This document shows, piece after piece, positions 25,274 to 32,080 of a stretch of 64,000 bases of DNA (the stretch's first letter is position 1; every line of letters begins with the position of its first letter). Origin of the DNA: a virus; the IMG/VR virus record IMGVR_UViG_3300048589_001082, positions 1 through 64,000 of that record, one strand, 5' to 3'. The translations under genes were made by a program, and so were the position numbers. The notes beneath the pieces were generated by a model. That model ran no database searches. It saw only the letters and a list, made by a program, of their open reading frames with translations, and was not told where the DNA came from.

Positions 25274-25608
25274 CACACCACCCCCGTGCGCAGCGCCGCC
25301 AGCGTCGTGTTGGTCACGGCGTCGAAGTTGATCCACACCGTGCCGTCGGCCTGCACGTAGTCGGGGTGGAACGGGCCGATGAACACCTCCGTGTTCTGGG
25401 CGATGTTGACCGTCAGGGCGGTAATGGCCCGCCCCTCGAACGTCTTGCCCACGGCGATAGTCGCCACCCGCGCCCCCACCCCCTGCTTCACGTGGTAGAC
25501 CATGTCCCGGTGCCAGGTCGCGGCGTGGCCGTCGGCGTGCGCCGCGGCGTAGGTCGCCACCAGCCCGGTCGTGGCCGTTCGCTCAACCGTCTTTGTCTGT
25601 CGTGCCAT
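25273..25608 (-). CDS. Structural protein, head-tail region
   Basis: 111 residues, mainly beta strands after a short polar N-terminus (HRDMVYHVKQGVGARVATIA, TEVFIGPFHPDYVQADGTVW). It lies between the tail-terminator-like gene and the HhH protein. It could be a minor tail or neck protein. No family recognised. Confidence 0.5.
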   Translation of the reverse strand: MARQTKTVERTATTGLVATYAAAHADGHAATWHRDMVYHVKQGVGARVATIAVGKTFEGRAITALTVNIAQNTEVFIGPFHPDYVQADGTVWINFDAVTNTTLAALRTGVV

Positions 25609-25633
25609 CTCTCAACTCCCCTTCCCTTGTCTG

Positions 25634-25653
25634 TAGGGACGAATCTCAACCAC
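25634..25653 (+). promoter_or_regulatory. Direct-repeat motif, site 3
   Basis: TAGGGACGAATCTCAACCAC, a copy of the window-wide 10+10 direct-repeat motif, in the 58-bp gap before 25273-25608. No promoter can be recognised here, so this copy is the odd one out. Confidence 0.6.
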
Positions 25654-25666
25654 ACCGGGCAAATCG

Positions 25667-26083
25667 CTACCCCCGGTAGATATGCACCTCGTAGCGGGCC
25701 ACCCCGCCGCGCGCCGAGAGCGCCTCTTCGCGCCAGCCCCAGGTGGCCCCAAACCGCGCCGCCTCCCACATCCCGCCGCCCAACGGCCGCCGGTGCAGCA
25801 CCTCGTGGACGCGGGCCAGCGCCTCCTCGACCCGCGCGTCGCTGGCGCGGTCGTAGACCCACACGGCCACCAGTTGCGCCCCGGCGATGCGCCGCGGCCC
25901 GGCGTCGCGCTCGCCGCCCGAATTGACCAGGGCGCAGGCCAGGAGTTCGCTGTTGGCGTCGAACGCCCCCGGCGCGAGTTGCCGGGTAATCTCCGGGATA
26001 CCCGTCCACACCCCACCCGGCAGCAGCGCCGCCAGCGTGGCGTCGGCGGCGAGAATCGCGTGAACCGCGGCCGTCGGCGTCAT
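25667..26083 (-). CDS. Tail terminator/neck protein candidate
   Basis: 138 residues. The pattern TPTAAVHAILAADATLAALL, then a central strand region with LVAVWVYDRASDARVEEALARVH, is typical of DUF3168-like tail-completion proteins, which cap the tube and join it to the head. It overlaps the 26080-26445 gene by 4 bases, the usual order being gp10-like then terminator. Confidence 0.6.
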   Translation of the reverse strand: MTPTAAVHAILAADATLAALLPGGVWTGIPEITRQLAPGAFDANSELLACALVNSGGERDAGPRRIAGAQLVAVWVYDRASDARVEEALARVHEVLHRRPLGGGMWEAARFGATWGWREEALSARGGVARYEVHIYRG

Positions 26084-26445
26084 CGGTTCGCCACCCCCTT
26101 GAGCCGCCGCTGAAGGCGCGGGATGGTCTTGCCGTGCAGCGTGGGCACGATGACCGCGTAGCGCCCGGCGCGGGCCAGCTCCAAATCCTTGCCGTACTCG
26201 GCCGAGTGGATGAGGAACAGCGTCAGCCGCCAGCCGTCGAGCCGCACCTCGCCGCGCAGACCGCTGCGGGCGTTACCGGAGATGTCGCGCCACGGGCGGT
26301 CGCGCTTCATGTCGGCCGCCGAGGCCGCCGCCTCGGCCCGCGCCGCCGTCTGGATGCGCGTGCCCGTCAGGTGGCTGAAGCGCTCCACGGCCGCGGCCAG
26401 GTCGGCCGGGCTTTTGTCCCAGGTAAAGCTCACTTCACCGGCCAT
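26080..26445 (-). CDS. Head-tail completion protein (HK97 gp10-like)
   Basis: 121 residues from an ATG that follows a GGAGGG-type site. The N-terminal coiled helix (LAAAVERFSHLTGTRIQTAAR) and the beta end (YGKDLELARAGRYAVIVPTL) match gp10-like neck proteins. These small proteins bind between head and tail. It overlaps neighbours on both sides (1 and 4 bases), showing tight co-translation. The longer upstream frame is Arg/Ser-rich and not gene-like, so it is not used. Confidence 0.65.
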   Translation of the reverse strand: MAGEVSFTWDKSPADLAAAVERFSHLTGTRIQTAARAEAAASAADMKRDRPWRDISGNARSGLRGEVRLDGWRLTLFLIHSAEYGKDLELARAGRYAVIVPTLHGKTIPRLQRRLKGVANR

Positions 26446-26705
26446 CAGTACACCCTCCCCGGCACGTACGGCTCGGCGCTCATCTCGGCCAGCGCCGACC
26501 GTTCGCCCGCGCGCGTCAGCCAGGCCACCGCCCGGCGGGCCAGCCACACGTCCGGCCGCCCGACCGTGGGCGAAACGCCCGACTGAGGGGTCATGTCGTT
26601 GAGCAGCCGCGTCCAGGCCACGGCCGCCGCGTCGTCGCCGTCCATCGACCAGACGCCATCGGAGACGGTAGCCCGGCGGTTGCCCACGTAGATGACGGCG
26701 CTCAT
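26445..26705 (-). CDS. Small neck-region protein
   Basis: 86 residues beginning MSAVIYVGNRRATV. A small beta unit is followed by helices (AAVAWTRLLNDMTPQ; VWLARRAVAWLTRAGERSA). Position between the MuF protein and the gp10-like protein suggests a head-completion or stopper role. No family recognised. Overlaps both neighbours. Confidence 0.55.
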   Translation of the reverse strand: MSAVIYVGNRRATVSDGVWSMDGDDAAAVAWTRLLNDMTPQSGVSPTVGRPDVWLARRAVAWLTRAGERSALAEMSAEPYVPGRVY

Positions 26706-28537
26706 TGGAGCATCCTCCCGGCCAGGTACTCCAGGTCGCCGCGCAGCAGGTGGTACATGAAGTGGAAGTAGTCCGGGTCGCGCGCGGCCAGGTCTTCGGG
26801 GCTGTGGCGCATGTACTGGAGGCCGGTGGAGACGATCTCCGTCGCGCCGTAGCTGTAGACCTTGCCCATGTAGGGGTCGATGAACTCATCCCGCCAGGTC
26901 AACTCGGCCGCGTCGTAGGAGGGGTACTCGGCCAGTTGGTTAAGCCCCACCGGCGCTTCGCCGCGCGTGCGGCGGGCGTGGAAGGCCCAGGCCAGTTCCG
27001 AGACCATCTCGCTGTCGTTCTCGATGACGTGGCCCATCTCGTGAAAGACGACCGACCCCAGGTGCTCGGCCGGGTTGCCGGACAGGAAGATGTCGTTGCC
27101 GTAGGCGTAGCTGCGGTTGCTGTCCAGCGTCCGGGCGACCCGCACGCGCACCGCGTCGTCGAGCGTTGCGCTGGACACGAACTGCCGCACCTCGTCCAGC
27201 ACCTCGCGCACGGCCGTCCGCTGGCCGCCGGTCAGGGTCACGGCGGCGGCGAATGACGACCGGCGCGACTCCGGCAGGGCCAGCGCCGCCCGCGCCCCGG
27301 CGTGGTAGTGGTTATACGCCCGGCGGCGCAGGATCGCCGTTCGCTTCAGCCGCTTCTCCAGCGCCGTGATCAGCTCGTCCGGCTGGTTGCCCTCAACGGC
27401 CAGCGCGATCTGCAAGTCCAGGTCGAGCACCGCGTCGCTCAGACGGCTGTAGCGCTCCCAGCGCACGGACAGCTTCATCGCCCGCCGGCGGGCGCGCTCC
27501 GACGCCTCCGACTGGAAGACCGACTCGGCCACGCCGCGGCCGACGTACTCCGGCCGCATCGACAGCGAGTTAATGGGGGCCAGGGCCACGGCCGCGCCGT
27601 CCGCCGGCTCGCCCACACCGGCCGCGTCCTCGCGCGGGCGGTAGGCGACGGCGCAGCGGCAACCGGCGTCGGTGGGTGAGCGCATCGACCCGTCGGGAAA
27701 GGGCGTGTCCAGCGGCAGCCAGCCGGCGGCGGCGTTGGCCCGGTGGGCGTCGCGCACCCGCGCGTCCCCGGCGTCGAGCCACGACTTCTCCATCGCCACG
27801 CCCTCGGCCTCAAGCGCCCGCGCCTGGGCCTCGCCGCCCGCCTCATAGGCGTCGTTAATCTCGTAAGCGGCGACCATCTCCGCCCGGCTGCGGTAGGTCT
27901 GGGACGGGAAAAGGGGCGCGCCGGCGAAGCTCTTGAACTTTTCGGTGATGGCCTCGGCCGTGCGGTTCCACGACCAGCCGTTCTCGACCGCGCTCGTGAT
28001 GAGCGTGCGCAACTGGTCGCGCGTCGTGTCGTTGATGCGCGTGACCTGCGCCGCGGCTACGGCGCGGGCGTGGGCCACGGCCTCGGCCGACCCCACGGCG
28101 AAGCGCAGGCCCAGTCCCGTTCCGGCCAGGGCCGCTTCGGCCCCGGCGGCGTAGGCGGTGGTGCGGCCGTCGGTGATGATGTCGCGCAGGGCCAACAGGC
28201 CGCCGGGGTGGTTGCCCATGAACACGCCGTTGAGCAGGTAGTCCCACTCCTCCCAGGAGATGTCCTCGGTCAGCCGGCGGCCGGCGCGGCTCTCGCGCGC
28301 GGCGCGATCCATCCGGTCGGCCATCGCCTGGCCCAGCACGCGCACCGCGACCTCGCCCTGAAAGACGAACCACGTGGCCACGCGCCGCGCCGTCCGGCGC
28401 TCCAGGTCGCCCGTGACCGCCTCGCGGCGCGCGGCCGTCGCCTCGCGCACAAAGAGGCGCAGCGCCCGGCGCACCCGCTCGACGCGGCGCGGCCGGGTCT
28501 GCGACCGGTCGGCCAGCGGCAGGCTAAGCGCCGTCAT
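26702..28537 (-). CDS. MuF/SPP1 gp7-like protein with C-terminal zincin metallopeptidase
   Basis: 611 residues. Residues about 20-170 are helical; 170-300 match the Phage_Mu_F domain (PF04233 type): SQTYRSRAEMVAAYEINDAY, DARVRDAHRANAAAGWLPLD and the closing Cys-Arg-Cys at 293-295. Residues 340-460 are helical. The C-terminal domain carries a zincin signature HEMGH (H499-E500-H503), preceded by GNPAEHLGSVV, with a possible third ligand in TEIVSTG (Glu567). MuF proteins enter the capsid with the portal; a peptidase tail makes this resemble the MuF polymorphic toxins carried into hosts by phages. The start at 28537 overlaps the portal stop by 14 bases; the longer upstream frame is unlike protein. 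Confidence 0.8.
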   Translation of the reverse strand: MTALSLPLADRSQTRPRRVERVRRALRLFVREATAARREAVTGDLERRTARRVATWFVFQGEVAVRVLGQAMADRMDRAARESRAGRRLTEDISWEEWDYLLNGVFMGNHPGGLLALRDIITDGRTTAYAAGAEAALAGTGLGLRFAVGSAEAVAHARAVAAAQVTRINDTTRDQLRTLITSAVENGWSWNRTAEAITEKFKSFAGAPLFPSQTYRSRAEMVAAYEINDAYEAGGEAQARALEAEGVAMEKSWLDAGDARVRDAHRANAAAGWLPLDTPFPDGSMRSPTDAGCRCAVAYRPREDAAGVGEPADGAAVALAPINSLSMRPEYVGRGVAESVFQSEASERARRRAMKLSVRWERYSRLSDAVLDLDLQIALAVEGNQPDELITALEKRLKRTAILRRRAYNHYHAGARAALALPESRRSSFAAAVTLTGGQRTAVREVLDEVRQFVSSATLDDAVRVRVARTLDSNRSYAYGNDIFLSGNPAEHLGSVVFHEMGHVIENDSEMVSELAWAFHARRTRGEAPVGLNQLAEYPSYDAAELTWRDEFIDPYMGKVYSYGATEIVSTGLQYMRHSPEDLAARDPDYFHFMYHLLRGDLEYLAGRMLQ

Positions 28538-29969
28538 CGTCGTCCTCCACGGCCATTTCCAGGCGGCCGATGAGCCGGTTGACCGCGCCGACCGTCTCGG
28601 CGTACAGCCGCGCCGGCACGGTGGCCTCGTCCATGCCGTCGGACGAGGACGCGGATGCGTCCTCATCCTCGTCTTCGGCGCCCTCGTCATCCGGGGCGAC
28701 GGCCGCCGGGGCCACGGCGACCGGCGGGCCGGAGAACAGGTCTTCCAGGGTCAGATCGTCCGGCAGGTACGGCTCGATGAGCGCCCAGACGGCCGCGTCC
28801 GACCAGCCGCCGGCGCGCATCGCGCCCACCGCGCCGGCCAGGGCCTGAATGTCCTGGGGGGTGAGGACGCGCTTGGACGGCCAGCCGATGGTGTACTCGA
28901 CGTTCTCCGGCAGGATGCCCGCCAGGAGCCAGGCCCGCTCGACCAGCGGTTCGATGATCTGGTCGGCCAGCCACGCCTGGGCCGCGGCGATGCCCTCGTC
29001 GTACTGGGCCTTCTTCTCTTGCAGCACGTCCCGGTTCAGGTTCTCGCCGTAGGCCAGCAACTCCAGCGGCACGGGCGAGGCGGCGGTCATCGTCTGGATG
29101 TGGTGGCGGATGTCGCCGATGGCGTCCAGCTTCCCATCCCCCTGAAGCTCGTCAATGCCGCCCTCGAAGTTGATGAAGTAGTCGGCCTTGGCCGGGAAGG
29201 GCTTGTCCAGCGCCGCCTGGTTCTCGGCCTTGTAGGCGGCGATGTCGGCTTCCGTCGCGCCGACCAGCTTATGCACCAGGCGCACCCCGGCGTGGGCCTT
29301 GCGGCGGATGGCTACGTCGATCTCCCCCTCGTTGACCCGCTTCCACACGCCGGTGGCCGCGGCGAACTCCGGGCGGCCGTAGCGCTGCTCCGAATCGTGG
29401 AGCCAGCGGGCGTGGATGATGAGGAACTCCGGGAAGTAGACCGCGTCCGGGCCGAGCGATGCCGCGGCGACGGCCGTCTGGTCTGTCCAGGCGAAAGCCC
29501 GCTCCGGGTCGGGAAAGCGGTCGAACTCGTCCGAGAGCCGCACCATCTGGAGGGTCGGTTTGCGCGTGACCTCGACAATCTCCCGCGCGGCCGAGACGCC
29601 CAACTCCAGGAAGTCATCGCCGTCGCGCTGGGCCTGGCGCAGCCAGTCATCCAGGAGGCGCTTGAGCCGCAACCGGGACAGGAGCGTATCGACCACCGCC
29701 TGCGCCTCGTCCGCCCGCGGGCCGCCGGTGACGGTCAGGGTAAAGCCGTTCTTGGTCGCGTCGCGGGCCAGCGTGCGAATGATGCCCTGGATGCGGGGGT
29801 CGCGGTCGTACATCTCCCGCGCCCGGCGCACCGTGTCGTGCCGCCCGTTCTCGGCCGAGAAGCGGGCCACCAGGTCGGCCGTCCGCGCCGGACGCGCAAT
29901 CTCCCGCGACGTGTTGTGCGGGACGGAGGGCGTTGTCAGACTGCGCCGGATGCGATCCAGGATTCCCAT
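28524..29969 (-). CDS. Portal protein
   Basis: 481 residues. The N-terminus (MGILDRIRRSLTTPSVP), the DPRIQGIIRTLARDATKNGF stretch, the long central beta-helical core, and the acidic Ser/Asp-rich end (DDEGAEDEDEDASASSS) fit a siphovirus portal. Twelve copies form the ring through which DNA enters and leaves. It precedes the MuF gene in transcription, as in SPP1 and many other phages. Confidence 0.75.
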   Translation of the reverse strand: MGILDRIRRSLTTPSVPHNTSREIARPARTADLVARFSAENGRHDTVRRAREMYDRDPRIQGIIRTLARDATKNGFTLTVTGGPRADEAQAVVDTLLSRLRLKRLLDDWLRQAQRDGDDFLELGVSAAREIVEVTRKPTLQMVRLSDEFDRFPDPERAFAWTDQTAVAAASLGPDAVYFPEFLIIHARWLHDSEQRYGRPEFAAATGVWKRVNEGEIDVAIRRKAHAGVRLVHKLVGATEADIAAYKAENQAALDKPFPAKADYFINFEGGIDELQGDGKLDAIGDIRHHIQTMTAASPVPLELLAYGENLNRDVLQEKKAQYDEGIAAAQAWLADQIIEPLVERAWLLAGILPENVEYTIGWPSKRVLTPQDIQALAGAVGAMRAGGWSDAAVWALIEPYLPDDLTLEDLFSGPPVAVAPAAVAPDDEGAEDEDEDASASSSDGMDEATVPARLYAETVGAVNRLIGRLEMAVEDDDDGA

Positions 29970-30002
29970 AGCTCCCTTTGTCCTGTAGGCCCGCAGGTGG
30001 GT

Positions 30003-30323
30003 CTACTGGGCCAGATCGGCCCCCGCCTGGGTAAAGGCGCGGCGGTCGCCGTGGATGGTCTTGACCTCCACCACCGCCCCGTTGTAGTCGTTGAACCGGT
30101 CGCCGATCTCCACGTCCAGATCGACCGGCCCCAGCAGAATGAGCGGCCAGAGCGCCGCGGCCGTCGTCTCGCCCCGCCGCGTCGCGCCGCCGCGGGCGGC
30201 GATCACGCGCACCGTCTGCGGCGCGAGGGTCAGCGCCCCGCGCCGGAAGGCGGCAACGAGCGGCCTCTCGGCAATGATGGCCTGCACGTCGGCGGCGATG
30301 GCCGTCAGATCGTCGGGGTTCAC
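30003..30323 (-). CDS. Head completion protein candidate
   Basis: 106 residues. Mixed fold: a helical N-terminus (DLTAIAADVQAIIAERP) and a beta part (LILLGPVDLDVEIGDRFNDY). The GDRF-type turn recalls SPP1 gp16-like stopper proteins. It lies between the portal and the connector gene. The assignment is by synteny. Confidence 0.5.
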   Translation of the reverse strand: MNPDDLTAIAADVQAIIAERPLVAAFRRGALTLAPQTVRVIAARGGATRRGETTAAALWPLILLGPVDLDVEIGDRFNDYNGAVVEVKTIHGDRRAFTQAGADLAQ

Positions 30324-30982
30324 CGGTACTCCCCTCCCCCCGCGCCCGCGCCGCGCGCGCCGATGAAGCCCACCAGCGACCGGCAGGCGTCGGCGTAAGC
30401 GGCGTCCATCTCGCCCGCCAGTTGGGCGTGGGGCTGCGTCACCAGGCGCTGCACGCTCACGTCCCCGATCTGGTAGTTAAAGCCCCGCCCGGCGGCCGTC
30501 ACGCTCGCCAGCAGGCGCAGGGCGTTGGCCTGGGCGCGCAGCATGACCACTTCCTCGGTCTGAGCCGTCAGACCGGCAAAGGTGTCGCTGAGGCTCTCGT
30601 AGGGATACCCGGCGGCGTACCAGATACCCCGCGCCGCGGAGTAGCCCGGCGTGGGGTAGAAGGTGATCTGGTTGCCGCTGATCGCGTGTCGCTCGACCGG
30701 CGAGACCGAGGCGTCATAGACGGTCAGGAAGCCGTCGCTGTTGCGCACCGCGCCGGCCGCCGGCGACTCCAGTTCAATGAGACGCTGGAAGCCGGGCGGC
30801 AGGGCATAGGCGGCCGTCCCGACTACAACCGCCAGCGTGGCGTAGAGCACGCGCGGCACGCGGTAGCCGAAGTCGCCCACCGCCTCACGCACCGCCTGCT
30901 GGTACTGGGCCGTGGTCGGCTTGCCGCCCACCGGGGGCTGCGCGGCCGTCAGGCGGGCCGTCAGGTCAGTCAGCGTACTCAT
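30320..30982 (-). CDS. Head-tail connector/adaptor protein
   Basis: 220 residues. Helices in the first 40 residues (TTAQYQQAVREAVGDFGYRV) and a central beta region resemble phage gp6/gp15-like adaptors that sit under the portal, though this copy is longer. The C-terminus is Gly-rich. The order of neck genes here (adaptor, stopper, portal, MuF) is unusual because they are transcribed between capsid and portal. Confidence 0.55.
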   Translation of the reverse strand: MSTLTDLTARLTAAQPPVGGKPTTAQYQQAVREAVGDFGYRVPRVLYATLAVVVGTAAYALPPGFQRLIELESPAAGAVRNSDGFLTVYDASVSPVERHAISGNQITFYPTPGYSAARGIWYAAGYPYESLSDTFAGLTAQTEEVVMLRAQANALRLLASVTAAGRGFNYQIGDVSVQRLVTQPHAQLAGEMDAAYADACRSLVGFIGARGAGAGGGEYR

Positions 30983-31334
30983 GGATGGCCTCGATCAGCT
31001 CCCGCTTCGTGCGGCGGCCGGGCACGAGGCCCAGCGTCCGCGCCATCTCAACCAGCTCAGCCCGCGACAGCGCCTCCAGCGCGCGGGCGTCGGCGTCGCC
31101 GTCCAGCACGTCGAGGGAGTACTCGTCCGGCTCCTCGTCCCCCTCGTCGGGCGCGTCGGCCTCAATGAGTACCACGGCCGCCGGTGGGGCGTCGGGCGAC
31201 TCCAGACCCGCCCCGTGCCGGGCGCGGGCCTGGAGGTAGTCTTGCAGGGTGACGGGCCGACCCTCGCCCGGCAGGAGGTACTTCGGGCCGATGAGGATCA
31301 TGTCATCGGTGCGGTTAATGGCCGTGACGAGCAT
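30966..31334 (-). CDS. Head protein with C-terminal HeH/SAP-like domain
   Basis: 122 residues. The N-terminal 40 residues look like a beta unit common in phage head proteins (DMILIGPKYLLPGEGRPVTL). An acidic linker (DEGDEEPDEYSLD) leads to a C-terminal helix-extended-loop-helix (LSRAELVEMARTLGLVPGRR) of the HeH/SAP type, which binds nucleic acid. Such proteins are often found next to capsid genes. Overlaps the connector gene by 17 bases. Confidence 0.6.
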   Translation of the reverse strand: MLVTAINRTDDMILIGPKYLLPGEGRPVTLQDYLQARARHGAGLESPDAPPAAVVLIEADAPDEGDEEPDEYSLDVLDGDADARALEALSRAELVEMARTLGLVPGRRTKRELIEAIHEYAD

Positions 31335-31346
31335 CGGCGTTCTCCG

Positions 31347-31631
31347 TCAGGCGCGATCCTGAACCACCAGCAGCAGCTTGCCGGCCGAGGTGTCTGTGCC
31401 GCCGTTGTTGCTGATGATCCCGTCGGCCGCGATGGTGAACTGTCCCGTCAGGTTGACCACGTCGGTCACGGCCGTGCCCGCGCCGGGGTAGTAGATGACG
31501 CCCACCAGGGCCTCGGTCAGTCTGACGTCAGGGGCGGGGACAGGCCCGGCCGGGCCGCCCGGCACAACGGCCACGCGGGTGTAACCGGGGGCGGTAATCG
31601 GGCGGGTAAAGGACGTGCGTTCCATACTCAT
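31347..31631 (-). CDS. Capsid decoration-like protein, copy 2
   Basis: 94 residues. Its C-terminal half (GVIYYPGAGTAVTDVVNLTG, then FTIAADGIISNNGGTDTSAG and GKLLLVVQDRA) is clearly homologous to the 31665-32015 protein (FTISAANTINNTGGTAST, GKLLVFYQDRA). The N-terminus differs. Beta-rich, small, and immediately after the major capsid gene: a head decoration or fibre protein. A duplication followed by divergence is the likely origin. Confidence 0.65.
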   Translation of the reverse strand: MSMERTSFTRPITAPGYTRVAVVPGGPAGPVPAPDVRLTEALVGVIYYPGAGTAVTDVVNLTGQFTIAADGIISNNGGTDTSAGKLLLVVQDRA

Positions 31632-31664
31632 CTGTGTCTCTCTCCGTAAGCGGGTAGCCGTGGG

Positions 31665-32015
31665 TTAGGCACGATCCTGGTAGAAGACCAGCAGCTTGCC
31701 GTTGGTCGAAGCCGTGCCGCCGGTGTTGTTGATGGTGTTGGCGGCCGAGATGGTGAACTCCGGGGTCAGGTCGGTCATGGCGTCGATTGCGCCCGCGTCC
31801 GGCAGGTGCAGGACGCCGATGAGCGCGTCGGCCACGGCGATGCCCGTCACCGTGACGTTGCCGGCGGCGGCCCCATTGACCAGGGCCATCTTCAGGAAGC
31901 CCGTGCCCAGCTTGGGCTTGGTCACGGCCGCGTCGGCCAGGGCCGCCGTAGCGACCTTGCCGGGCAGGATGCGCCCCTCAAACGGGGCGGTCAGTTCAAC
32001 GACTGCGTTACTCAT
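31665..32015 (-). CDS. Capsid decoration-like protein, copy 1
   Basis: 116 residues from the ATG after GGAGAG. The N-terminal 40 residues (VVELTAPFEGRILPGKVATA) are specific to this copy; the C-terminal beta half is shared with 31347-31631. It is the first gene after the major capsid gene, the usual place of a decoration or cement protein. A perfect 30-bp palindrome (32032-32061) lies directly upstream and may set its expression relative to the capsid. Confidence 0.65.
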   Translation of the reverse strand: MSNAVVELTAPFEGRILPGKVATAALADAAVTKPKLGTGFLKMALVNGAAAGNVTVTGIAVADALIGVLHLPDAGAIDAMTDLTPEFTISAANTINNTGGTASTNGKLLVFYQDRA

Positions 32016-32031
32016 GGTGGCTCTCCTCAAA

Positions 32032-32061
32032 GGGGCGGACGGCCGCGCGGCCGTCCGCCCC
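32032..32061 (-). repeat. 30-bp perfect palindrome between capsid and decoration genes
   Basis: GGGGCGGACGGCCGC followed directly by its reverse complement. On the minus strand it is followed by TTT and then the ribosome-binding site of the next gene, so a leaky terminator or an mRNA processing/stability hairpin is likely. Confidence 0.8.
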
Positions 32062-32080
32062 TACTCCCTACCGGGCGACG

